Assembly (NCBI RefSeq): GCF_007971385.1 | Contig: NZ_CP042434.1 | Location: forward strand, 4,464,001 to 4,528,000 | DNA: 64,000 bases | Reading direction: 5' to 3' | Source: Arachidicoccus ginsenosidivorans | GTDB taxonomy: Bacteria > Bacteroidota > Bacteroidia > Chitinophagales > Chitinophagaceae | Part shown: piece after piece, positions 39,684 through 49,783 of the stretch | Position numbering within the stretch: position 1 is the first letter of the stretch | Layout: the number at the start of each line of letters is the position of its first letter | The notes under the pieces: model-generated | What the model was told of the DNA's origin: nothing | Seen by the model: the letters and a program-made list of their open reading frames with translations, nothing else | Database searches by the model: none | Program-made: the position numbers and the translations under genes

Positions 39684-40393
39684 TTACATTGTCACACCAA
39701 GTATCAAAAACAATAAATATCCTATAAAAAATGGCGCGGTAAGCCATATATTATCTTTTTGCGCATGCGCTTTGACTAACAGTTCTTCCGTCACGAGAAA
39801 AAGCAGTGCAGCTAATCCAAACGACAATATAATTTCCATTGATGTATCCTCCAGGTTATGAAATAAAGCATCTCCTGCCATTGAAAAAAGAAAGAAAATA
39901 GCAGCCAATATGATAATAATGGACAACACTTTATTGGCGCGAATACCTTGTCTCCCAAGAGAAGAAGCAGTTGCTAAACTTAAAGTCAGGTTTTCTGTGG
40001 CAAGTGCCAAAGAAAGGAGAATCCCTTCCTTGCGTCCTGCTGCAAATCCTATTCCTAACAAAAGGCCATCAATTGCTATATCTATGCATACTGCTAACAA
40101 AAGCCCTATAGGAAATACTGAAGATTTGTTTACAGAAGCCTTATCCTCCATTTTGCCCGAAAAATACATTAGTGTCAACATGAAAAAATACCCAATCCAA
40201 ACCCGATGCTTATCCTTACAGGATCATGGATCTTAATAATATCAGGAAGAAGCTCTACGGAAACCACTGAAAAAACAACTCCAGCAGAAAAGTGAAGAAT
40301 AACACTATATATCGTCTGAGATGGTTTTAGGTAAATGGCCGCCAAACCGCCTACAATAATTGTTAATACCGGTATTAAAAGAAATAATAGCAT
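39684..40393 (-). CDS. ZIP family metal transporter (frameshifted)
   Basis: Restoring one base in the A6 run at 40183-40188 yields a 236-residue protein with eight predicted helices. ZIP signatures are the N-terminal LHFSAGVVFSVVSVELLPD (HxxG...E motif in helix 4-like position), DIAIDGLLLGIGFAAGRKEG and LALATENLTLSLATASSLG. ZIP proteins usually import Zn2+ or other divalent cations, but family members linked to efflux operons have been suggested to work in the other direction; I cannot tell. It lies between czcB and the P-type ATPase in one operon. Confidence 0.85.
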
Positions 40394-40415
40394 AGACTTC
40401 CTGCTGATTTAAAGT

Positions 40416-41618
40416 TTATTCTTCCTCGGATGTATTTTTCATTTTTGAAAGCAGATCATACGCACCCTCGATTACGATGGCCATGTTGGGATTGAAATCT
40501 TTTGTGAAGGTCACCGCCGTATATCCATTTTCTGTTACACCTGTTTCAACTTCGAGCATTCGGAAGCTGTACCCGTCCTGAATGCTTCCCGATTTTGGCG
40601 ATTCCGGCTGAAAAACGTAGTCCTTTCCACCAAAGCTTACGATGGCGTTTTCGGGAAGAGCGGTTAACTGGCTTGTCCCGGTCTCAATGGTTGCTTTCAA
40701 ATAGATACCAGGGATCATGGATGAGGTAATAGGGCTCGTAATGCGGCAGTTTACCGGTATGCTGCCGTCTTTACCTATCTCCTTGCCAATCAGGTAAATT
40801 TGAGCCCTATATGCTGTTGAGTCATTGACCAATGAAAAATGAATGTTCAAATCCCGCTTTAGTCTAGGGATATCCTTCTCAAATACCGCCAATTCAACAT
40901 ACATATTATCTGAATTCACAATCCTGAACATCATATCATTGGGATTGACGTGCGTTCCCCGGTTTACATTGACCTGTGTTACATACCCGTTGATGGGTGA
41001 ATAAATCGTAACGGTATTCTGGATGCCATTTTCTTCTAAAGTATTGGTATTTATATGGATCAATGATAGCTTTGCTTTTAACCCCTTTACTTTATTGAGC
41101 GCAGCCTGATAATCTGCTTTGGATTTTTGCAGTGTCTTTTTGGCATTAATATTTTGTGTTGCCAGTTCTTGCTGCCGGTTATACTCAGACGTAAGAAACT
41201 CCAACTGATTGGTTCCATCTAAATAATCTTGTTGCAGTTGGATGAATTCGGGGCTCTCCAGAGTGACAAGCCTTTCACCTTTGGTTACTCTTTTTCCATC
41301 CAATAGTGTTGTTGATTTAACGATACCGCCATAGGGGATGGTAATACTCACCGCATTTTGAGGTGGGACTTCCAATCTGCCATTTACCTGAATGACAGCA
41401 CTTAAATTACGAAGCCCCGCTTTGCCGGTCTTGATATCCAGGGACTGTAATTGCTGTGGTGTTAAGGTAACAGTATTGTCTGAAACTTCTTCGGCGGCAG
41501 TATCCGACCTTGAGGATTTGTTTTGTAAAGGAGTATTTTCATTACTGCTGCATGCGGTTATTTGCAAAGCTGTGAATGCTATGAGCAGCAACAGGCCATA
41601 TTTTTTTATCTGTATCAT
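40416..41618 (-). CDS. RND efflux periplasmic adaptor (CzcB/CusB-like)
   Basis: A 400-residue membrane fusion protein with a lipoprotein signal (TALQITACSSN, Cys about residue 23). It has a barrel-sandwich hybrid half (VSITIPYGGIVKSTTLLDGK), a long helical hairpin (about 115-190, QLEFLTSEYNRQQELATQNI), the second lipoyl half (TVIYSPINGYVTQVNVNRGT) and beta-barrel plus membrane-proximal domains. No HMBD is present, unlike the two adaptors further right, which fits a Zn/Co/Cd rather than Cu/Ag pump. It starts 17 bases after the RND pump. Confidence 0.93.
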   Translation of the reverse strand: MIQIKKYGLLLLIAFTALQITACSSNENTPLQNKSSRSDTAAEEVSDNTVTLTPQQLQSLDIKTGKAGLRNLSAVIQVNGRLEVPPQNAVSITIPYGGIVKSTTLLDGKRVTKGERLVTLESPEFIQLQQDYLDGTNQLEFLTSEYNRQQELATQNINAKKTLQKSKADYQAALNKVKGLKAKLSLIHINTNTLEENGIQNTVTIYSPINGYVTQVNVNRGTHVNPNDMMFRIVNSDNMYVELAVFEKDIPRLKRDLNIHFSLVNDSTAYRAQIYLIGKEIGKDGSIPVNCRITSPITSSMIPGIYLKATIETGTSQLTALPENAIVSFGGKDYVFQPESPKSGSIQDGYSFRMLEVETGVTENGYTAVTFTKDFNPNMAIVIEGAYDLLSKMKNTSEEE

Positions 41619-41635
41619 CGTAATTAATTTAAAAG

Positions 41636-44600
41636 TTAGTTATTTTTTCCGGACAAATATTGCAACTCAATGACAGATCGGTTGAATTGATGGACGGTTT
41701 GTAAATAGTTAGACCTTATTTCTGAGTAGGTTCGCAGTGCCTGCAATAGTTCTACATATTGGATTTCTCCCTGCTGAAACGCGCTTTGCGCTTGCCTCCG
41801 TATGAACTCCGCATTTGGCAAAGCACTCGCCTCATAATATCGGACACTCTTTTCCTGCTTCAGGTATTCTGAAATGGCCTGGTCATATTTTCCCCTGATA
41901 TTGGTACTATACAATTCAAATTGCTTTTGTGCTATCTGTGCATCTACTTTCGCTGCCTTGATTTTATTTTTATAAGGCTTGTAAAAGAGTGGAATACTGA
42001 TACTTGCCTGCACCCCCCAAAAGCGGTTACCGGCACCAAAATAGATCTCTTGTCCTTTTACAGGTTGCATGCCAATAATGCTTTGATTAAAATAGCCAAT
42101 AGAAAAATCTGGCCCGGCTTCAGCGCGTCTCACCTGGACGGCGTGATTAGCAACTTCGATTTTTTGCTGGATGAGCTTTAAAACCGGGCTACTTAATGAA
42201 TCTGCCGGATGCAAAAAGGAAGCTGCATCTGCTTTTATAATCATACTGTCAGTGATAGCAATAGGTGCGGCCGAATTTAACAGCGTTTGTAACTCTTTTT
42301 GTGCAATCAGGATATCTCCTTCATTTTTCGCTGCAACGTTCTTGATTTCATCCAGCTGCGTTTGTGCTGTTTTTGCTTCCAACAAAGTGCTTTCCCCAGT
42401 TTTATACCGTAAGTCAGCCGCTTTTAGAAAGTTTTGATACACTGTATCCTGAGCATATAACAGTTGGCGGTAGGCTAATAAATAATTTAGCTGGTAATAG
42501 ACAGATTTTACATTATAAATAAGGTCATTTTTCACCACATTTACATTGAGCTTACTTTCTTTTATACGGGCATTTGCCAGTTTTTTCTGTGCTCCAAATA
42601 ATCCTGGGTTGGGAATATTTTGATTCACAGAAAAGTAAGTATCCCATCGTCTGCTGTTGGATTGGCCATATTGCCCTTCAATATTTGTTTTGCCGAAATC
42701 TGTAGCTGTTTTCCTGAGATATTCCTGTTTATGAATATCCAGCGTTGCGGATTTTACCGATGCGTTTTGGGTGACCGCCTTTTGGATGATCATCTCTAAC
42801 GTCTGTGGCTGTGGCTTTGGCTGATTTGTTTGAGCGTTTGTCACCAAAGGGCTAAACATTAAAACTAAAAGCACTGTAATTGTTGCTCCGGCTTTCATTT
42901 TTTTCCATTTTATGCCCTCAAAATAGGTGTACAGCACCGGTAGCACCAGAAGTGTGAGGAAAGTAGCAGTTATAAGTCCACCGATGACAACAGTAGCCAA
43001 TGGTTTTTGCACCTCCGCACCGCTGCCATGGGAAAGCGCCATCGGGAAGAATCCAAGGGATGCCACCGTGGCGGTCATCAGCACTGGCCGCAGGCGCACA
43101 CGGGTGCCCATTATGACGATCTCACGAAGATTAGTGATGCCCGATTTTTTAAGCGAATTAAACTCTGCTATCAGTACAATGCCATTCAATACAGCCACGC
43201 CAAATAGTGCAATAAATCCGATGCCAGCTGAAATACTGAATGGCATGCCCCTTATCCATAACGCAAATACACCACCAATAGCAGAAAGTGGGATTGCAGT
43301 GAAAATTAGCAGCGCCTGCTTGAAAGAATTAAACGAAATAAAGAGCAGGAAAAATATTAATAGGAGTGCCACTGGTACCGCTATGGAAAGCCGTGCGGAG
43401 GCCTCCTGCAAATTTTTAAAAGCCCCTCCGTAGGTAAGTGAATAACCTGGTTCAAACTTAATTTTCTGGTCAATCTTTTGCTGAAGTTCCTGTACAAGGC
43501 TGTTGACGTCTCTGCCGCGCACATTGATGCCTACCATGATCCTGCGGCGAGTGTCTTCCCGCTGAATCTGATTAGGGCCTATTTCCATTTCTACATCTGC
43601 CAACTGGCTGATGGGGACCTGAATGCCTGCCGGAGTAGTGACAGATAGATTCTTAATATCTTCAATGCTTTGCCGGTTTTCTTTTTCTAAGCGAATGACC
43701 AGGTCATATCGCCGCTCCCCTTCGAAAACAAGTCCGGCAGAGGTTCCTGCAAAACCCGCCTGAATGACCCTGTTAATTTCGGCAATATTAAGGCCAAAGC
43801 GCGCAATTTGGCTGCGGTTATAATGAACAACGATTTGCGGCAGGCCGGTTACCTGCTCTACATAAATATCAGCAGAACCTTTTACTGTCTGCGCAATGTC
43901 GCCTATTTGTTCTGCATATTTTGCCAGCATATCTAAGTCGTCACCAAACACTTTTACTACCAAATCCTGCTTAGCACCGGAGATAAGCTCGTTAAACCGC
44001 ATTTGTATGGGTTGCTGGAACCCAAACGTTACACCCGGGACGTTTTCTTCCAGCTTTGCCTGCATTTTTTCTGCCAGCTCATCTTTATTAGATGCACTGG
44101 TCCAGTCTTTCTTATCTTTTAAAATGACCATTACGTCAGCTGCCTCCACCGGCATAGGATCGGTCGGTATTTCTGAGGAGCCTATTTTCCCGACTACTTC
44201 TTTAACTTCAGGGAAGTTGTCTTTCAAAACCTTTGCTGCCTTTTGCGTGGCTTCAACTGTCTGGGAAAGACTGCTGCCTGTCATGACACGCATTTCTATT
44301 GCAAAATCCCCTTCGTCCAGGGAAGGGATAAATTCAGCGCCTAAGTATTTAAACGTAACCAGGCTTCCAATAAATAATACGATGGCAATTACTATAGTCA
44401 GTATCCGTCGTTTTAATGCAAGATGAATAAGTGGAGTATAAGCTTTCTGAAAAATTTCCATAATCCGGTCCGATAGGGTCCTTTTGTGCTTGACTTTTTT
44501 ACTCAAAAACAACGCACTCATCATAGGTACATAGGTCAGCGAAAGAATCAGTGCACCGATAATGGCAAAAGCAACGGTTTCTGCCATCGGTCGGAACATT

Positions 44601-46010
44601 TTGCCTTCAATACCGGTCAGGGCAAGAATTGGAAAATAAACAATCAGGATAATAATCTGACCGAATGTTGCAGAGCTCATCATCTTATTGGCAGAATAAT
44701 GCACTTCGTGGTCCATGACACTTTGAGCCAGTCTACCCGGCTTTCGCATCGCAAGTTGATGCAATACCGTTTCCACAATAATGACAGCGCCATCCACAAT
44801 TAATCCAAAATCTATCGCCCCCAACGACATTAAATTCCCAGAAACACCAAAGACATTCATCAGGGAAATGGCAAATAACATCGAGAGTGGGATAACCGAA
44901 GCCACGATCAGCCCGGCTCGCAGATTCCCCAGGAAAACCACGAGGACAAATATGACAATTAGCGCCCCTTCCGCTAAATTCCTGGTTACAGTACTTATTG
45001 CCCTGCCAACAAGTTTGGAACGGTCTAAAAACGGGTCTATTTCAACACCTTGTGGAAGTGTCTTCGAGATTTCCGCGATTCGCTCCTTGACATCCCCAAT
45101 TACTTTAGAAGCATTGGCACCTTTCAGCATTAAAACAAGTGCTCCCACCGTTTCACCATCGTCGTTATAAGTCATGGCACCGTAGCGAATAGCAGAGCCG
45201 TATTGCACGGTTCCTACATCTTTAATCAAGATAGGCGTTCCCCCCGGCGTGTTTTTTACAACAATGTTGCGGATATCGTCTAAATTTTTATCAAACCATC
45301 ACTGCGGATAAAATAGGCATTGGGCTTTTTATCAATGTAAGCACCGCCAGTATTCTGGTTATTTAGTGCTAAGGCGTTAAATACCTCGCTGATACTAACA
45401 CCTATGGCCTTAGTTTATCCGGGTTGAGTGCTACTTCATATTGTTTCAAATGTCCGCCAAAGCTGCTCACATCGGCCACTCCCGGAACGCCAAGCAACTG
45501 GCGTCGGACAACCCAGTCCTGGATGCTGCGCAGCTCTCTGTCGGAATATTTTTTCTCATATCCAGGCTTTGGCCGTACGACATACTGGTAGATCTCCCCA
45601 AGACCGGTGGAGACCGGCCCAAGCTCGGGATTTCCCATGCCGTCAGGGATTTCTGTTTTGGCTTCGGCAAGGCGCTCGCTGACCTGTTGCCTTGCCCAAT
45701 ATACATCTATATTATCTTTAAAAATGACCGTTACCACGGAAAGCCCAAAACGGGAAAAAGAACGAATTTCCTCCTTGCCCGGGATGGTAGACATGGTTTG
45801 TTCAATGGGGAAAGTTACAAACCGTTCAATATCTGTAGCCCCATTGGAAGGCGAGGAGGTAATAATCTGCACCTGGTTATTAGTGATGTCCGGCACCGCA
45901 TCAATGGGCAAACGGGTAAGGGAAAATATGCCCCATGCAATTAGCCCAAGCGTAAAAAGCCCTATAATCAACTTATGCTGGATGGAAAATTTGATGATCT
46001 TATCTAACAT
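41636..46010 (-). CDS. czcA: CzcA-type RND pump fused to TolC/CzcC channel (two frameshifts)
   Basis: Joined frames give a 1458-residue protein. Residues 1 to about 1035 form a heavy-metal-efflux RND pump (start MLDKIIKFSIQHKLIIGLFT; the helix-4 motif DFGLIVDGAVIIVE; late helices FIALFGVAVLNGIVLIAEF); residues from about 1050 form a TolC-family outer-membrane channel (LEMIIQKAVTQNASVKSATL ... SVIELQYLSGKNN). Such CzcA-CzcC fusions are well known in Bacteroidota. The breaks are one base missing near 45408-45413 (DKLRP should read DKL.AIGVSISEV) and one in T5 45285-45289 (IKI should read IKNLDDIRNIVVKN). Both restore the CzcA consensus. It is followed by CzcB, ZIP and the P-type ATPase. DFGLIVDGA is the Czc-type proton-relay motif. 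Confidence 0.92.
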
Positions 46011-46176
46011 TTTAATCTTTTATGCCTATCTGGTGCAGGTTAACTATTGATATAGTCGCCACGCAACAGGCAGACAGATTCAAAAAAATTATTGAAATAA
46101 AAAAGAATGATTGCGGATAATGTTATTGTGCGGGCAACAAATCTGTTACCAACAAAACAATTTAGCAATCAAAATG

Positions 46177-46499
46177 TTAGGACAATTGGGGAGGCTGCCA
46201 AATGCTTTTATCGTCGTGGGATACAAAAGTCAAATCAGTTATTGGGTAAGATGCCCTTATGGCTACTTTAGCTATTGTAAAAACAGGCACTGGCTGGAAG
46301 AAGGCAGATGCCGGGCAACAGGAACAGTTGCAGAAAGGAGTACAGGCATCGGTTTTATGTCGGTTATCTTGTTGATGATTAGTTCTCGCTGAAATTGTAG
46401 TCACTTCTTTACCGTTAACAGCCGTATTCGCCTTATCTCTGCAAGGAATTACAGATAAAAGTACAAGATAGCATGCCAATATTGCAGTAAAAATTTCAT
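46177..46499 (-). CDS. DUF6660-like small Cys-rich exported protein (frameshifted near start)
   Basis: One extra base in the A5 run at 46489-46493 links the ATG at 46499 to the main frame, giving MKFFTAILACYLVLLSVIPC and a 107-residue exported protein. The mature part has a cluster DACTPFCNCSCCPASAFF and ends DDKSIWQPPQLS. Cys/His richness and position at the head of the czc-like operon suggest a periplasmic metal-binding helper; the name DUF6660-like is from memory of the PFCxCxCC pattern. A similar ending (SIWLPPKIS) occurs in the protein heading the copper operon. Confidence 0.7.
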
Positions 46500-46850
46500 T
46501 CGAGACAAAAGTAAAAATTATTTTTAAAAAATACTCGATTTGAATTGATTTTTATTAATACACTGTTGCATTATATCTGGGTAACATATATAAAATGATA
46601 AAGTGATGTCAAAATGAGAATAAATTCTTTAATTTTCCGTTAGGATTATAACTCATCATCTTTTTTTTCGTGACATTTAAAAATAATTTTCTGTGTGTAT
46701 TATCCAAATGAACGGACGCAATTAAATGAACTTTACGGGTGAAAGATATTTAAAAAATCTTTAGAAGTTTTTTGATGATGACGGGCAAACAGTATAAGAA
46801 ATCGTATTTAAGTAAAATAAAGTTGATCCGGTTCGTTACCATAAAAACAC
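46500..46850. other. Intergenic region, no gene seen
   Basis: About 350 A/T-rich bases before the czc-like operon. It should carry that operon's promoter; I see no clear operator palindrome. Confidence 0.5.
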
Positions 46851-47190
46851 TTACGCTGACTTTCTGGTGGTCATTTTTGCAAGGTTTTCAACTTTGTCTT
46901 CATTAATTTTATCTGCCTCTAGTGTTATATTTTACTCTTTATTGCTAGTTCGATAATAATCATTGGCATGGTCATCAGTGCCGCCATATAAAACTAGTTA
47001 ATGTAATGTTGGAAAATACATTTTCCAGGCTGTTTACCATGGCATACATTAAAATATACATGGAGATAAAGGACAGTATCAGCATGAAAAGAAGTTTCAA
47101 ATGGGGATCCGTTTCGTGACGATCCCCTATGGGGGAGAAGTGATTTTGAGGTTCCGTGACAGGATATTTTAAAATTTTAAGGGGTTTAAT
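46851..47190 (-). CDS. Small two-helix membrane protein at the end of the copper operon (frameshifted)
   Basis: A frame opening 10 bases after the copA stop reads PVTEPQNHFSPIGDRHETDP and LLFMLILSFISMYILMYAMV, which resembles the N-terminal membrane part of DUF305-type proteins. Restoring single bases in A4 46990-46993 and T4 46930-46933 extends it through FYMAALMTMPMIIIELAI to a charged tail ending TTRKSA, 113 codons in all. No ATG is seen; an ATT at 47190 or a lost start are possible. It lacks the DUF305 catalytic-looking half. Confidence 0.45.
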
Positions 47191-47199
47191 CTAATATAT

Positions 47200-49771
47200 C
47201 TAACTACTAAAATGAATCTTGGCATTCCTTAACCGAAGTGCATTCAGGATGACTGAAACGGAACTCAAGCTCATGGCCAGGGCTGCAATCATGGGGACAG
47301 CAAAACGCTGAAAAAAGGATAGAGCACCCCGGCTGCAATGGGGATCCCCAAGACGTTATATCCCAAGGCAAACCACAAGTTTTCCTTGATGTTGCGCATC
47401 ACCTTATGGCTCAATAACCGAGCCTTGGCTATTCCATTCAAATCACCCTTTACCAAGGTGATAGCGGCGCTTTCAATGGCTACTCCGGTCCCGGTACCCA
47501 TGGCAATGCCTATATCCGCCTGCGCCAGCGCGGGCGCATCGTTTATGCCATCTCCTGCCATCGCCACTTTTTTGCCCTGTGCCTGAAGGCGCTTGATCTC
47601 CTCCAGTTTATTTTCAGGCAGCATCTGCGCTTTGTATCCATTAAGATGCAGCGTGTCACTCACCGCCTTTGCCGTTGCTTCATTATCACCTGTAAACATG
47701 ATAACCTCCATCCCTTCTTCCTGTAATCTGTGAATGGCCTCCGCACTTGTTTGTTTGATCTTATCTGAAATCACGATATAACCGACAGCGGCGTTTCCTA
47801 CCGCCAAATAGGAAACCGTTTTCCCCTGCTTTTGTTCGTCGGTAACCTGCTTCAATAACCCGGCCGCAATGACCGCACCTACCTGCTCCATTAGTTTCTC
47901 ATTGCCCAGCGCCAGGGACTGGCCTTCATATTCCCCTATAACGCCTTTGCCCGTGACCGCTTCAAATTTGTCAACGGCCTTTGCCTGCACGGCTTTTTCT
48001 TTGCCGTATTTAAGTGTTGCCTCGGCTAAAGGATGTTCGCTGTGACTATTGAGGGCCACGATCATTTGAAGCATCTCTTTTTCCGCGTATTGAGCGCTTG
48101 TACTGACCATTTTCTCCACTGAGGGCTTGCCTTCGGTAATGGTACCCGTCTTATCAATTATGAGTACATCGATCTTGTTCATTTTTTCAAGCACTTCAGC
48201 ATCTTTGATGAGAATACCTGATTTAGCGCCTTTGCCGACACCCACCATGACCGACATGGGCGTGGCCAGCCCCAATGCACAGGGACAGGCTATAATCAGT
48301 ACCGCTATGGCATTGACAAAACCATAAACATAGGCCGGGTCAGGCCCATAAATAGCCCAAATTGTAAAAGCGATGAGCGCAATGACAACGACGATCGGCA
48401 CAAAGTAGCCGGAAATCTTGTCGGCCAGTTTCTGGATTGGTGCTTTGGAGCGGCTGGCAGTATGCACCATCTCAATAATCTGCGAGAGCAGGGTGTCAGC
48501 ACCTACTTTTTCCGCCAGCATGGTAAAGGTCTTATTGCCGTTTATCGTACCCGCGCTTACTTTATCGCCCGCCTGTTTATCCACCGCAATGGGTTCTCCG
48601 GAGATCATGGATTCATCAATGGTGGCTGCTCCAACTTTAATACTTCCGTCCACAGGTATTTTCTCTCCTGGTTTCACCCGCAGCAGATCTCCTTTTTGAA
48701 TATCCTCTATGGACAGCGTGCTTTCCTGGTTTCCTACAATTTTAGTCGCACTATTGGGTGCCAGTTTCAAAAGTTCTTTAATGGCACTATTGGTCTTACC
48801 GTGTGCCCGGGCTTCTAAGAGCTGCCCTAAGAGCACGAGGGTCAGGATAACCGTGGCCGCTTCAAAATAAACGTACACCGTGCCTGCGTGCGTCTTAAAC
48901 TGATCGGGAAAAATCCCCGGCAGTAACAAGGCAAGCACGCTGAACAGCCAGGCGACACCGGAACCGACACCAATCAGGGTAAACATATTGAGTCTCCAGG
49001 TGATGATGGAGCGCCCCGCCCGCTCAAAAACATCCAGGTCGCATAGAACACCACAGGAATGGACAGTGCAAACTCCACCCAGTTCCAATACTTTAAGCCC
49101 ATTACATTAAATAGTGGATTACCGGGTATCATTTCCGTCATGGCGATCAGAAAAATGGGTAGGGTAAACAGTACGGCAATTTTAAATTTGCGTAGCAGAT
49201 CTTTATAGGTATTATCTTCCTCTTTCTCGCCGCCATTTATGGGTACCAGATCCATCCCGCATATCGGGCATGAACCCGGGCTGTCCCGGATAATCTCGGG
49301 ATGCATTGGGCAGCTGTACCGGGTGACTTTTTGTAATGCAGGCTTTTTCACCAGGCTCATCCCGCAAACCGGGCAGTTGCCCGGTTTGTCGTACGTTTTA
49401 TCACCTTCACAGTGCATGGGGCAATAATATGTCCCATGACCTGTCTGCTGATCGTCATCCTTATGTGACTTATTATGTTGGATAGGTGCATGGTGGTTCA
49501 GTTGTGGACCGGCCGTTCCATGGGCAGGCACCTGCCCCCCGGCTACAACAATGCCCTCGTCATGTCCCAACATTTCTATCGTATAATCGCCCGCAGCAGA
49601 TAATGCTTCCTGCAATTTTTCGATGGGAACATGCTGCTCCATCGTGAGTATCGCATGAGGCGGATCTAAGTTGACCTTTGCTGAAACGCCTTCAAGGGCA
49701 TTTAACGCATGCGCTACTTTTGTCCTACAGCCGTCACAGCTCATACCGGTTATCTTGTAAGTATGTTTCAT
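47200..49771 (-). CDS. copA: Cu(I)-translocating P1B-type ATPase (two frameshifts)
   Basis: Joined frames give 857 residues. An HMA domain (GMSCDGC, about 8-14) is followed by two HMBD zinc-ribbon-like modules (TYYCPMHCEGDKTYDKPGNC and YSCPMHPEIIRDSPGSCPIC), then the P1B core: TGES-like ISGEPIAVDK, IACPCALGLATP, IDKTGTITEG, the HP motif SEHPLAEA, and GDGINDAPALAQAD. CPC with the downstream helices indicates copper/silver export. A base is missing in A5 49026-49030 (WMFFERAGRSIITWR expected) and another in G4 47293-47296, after which the tail continues MIAALAMSLSSVSVILNALR-like to a stop at 47200. It begins 12 bases after the multicopper oxidase gene, as the fifth gene of the copper operon. 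Confidence 0.93.
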
Positions 49772-49783
49772 GAATTTTTGCGT

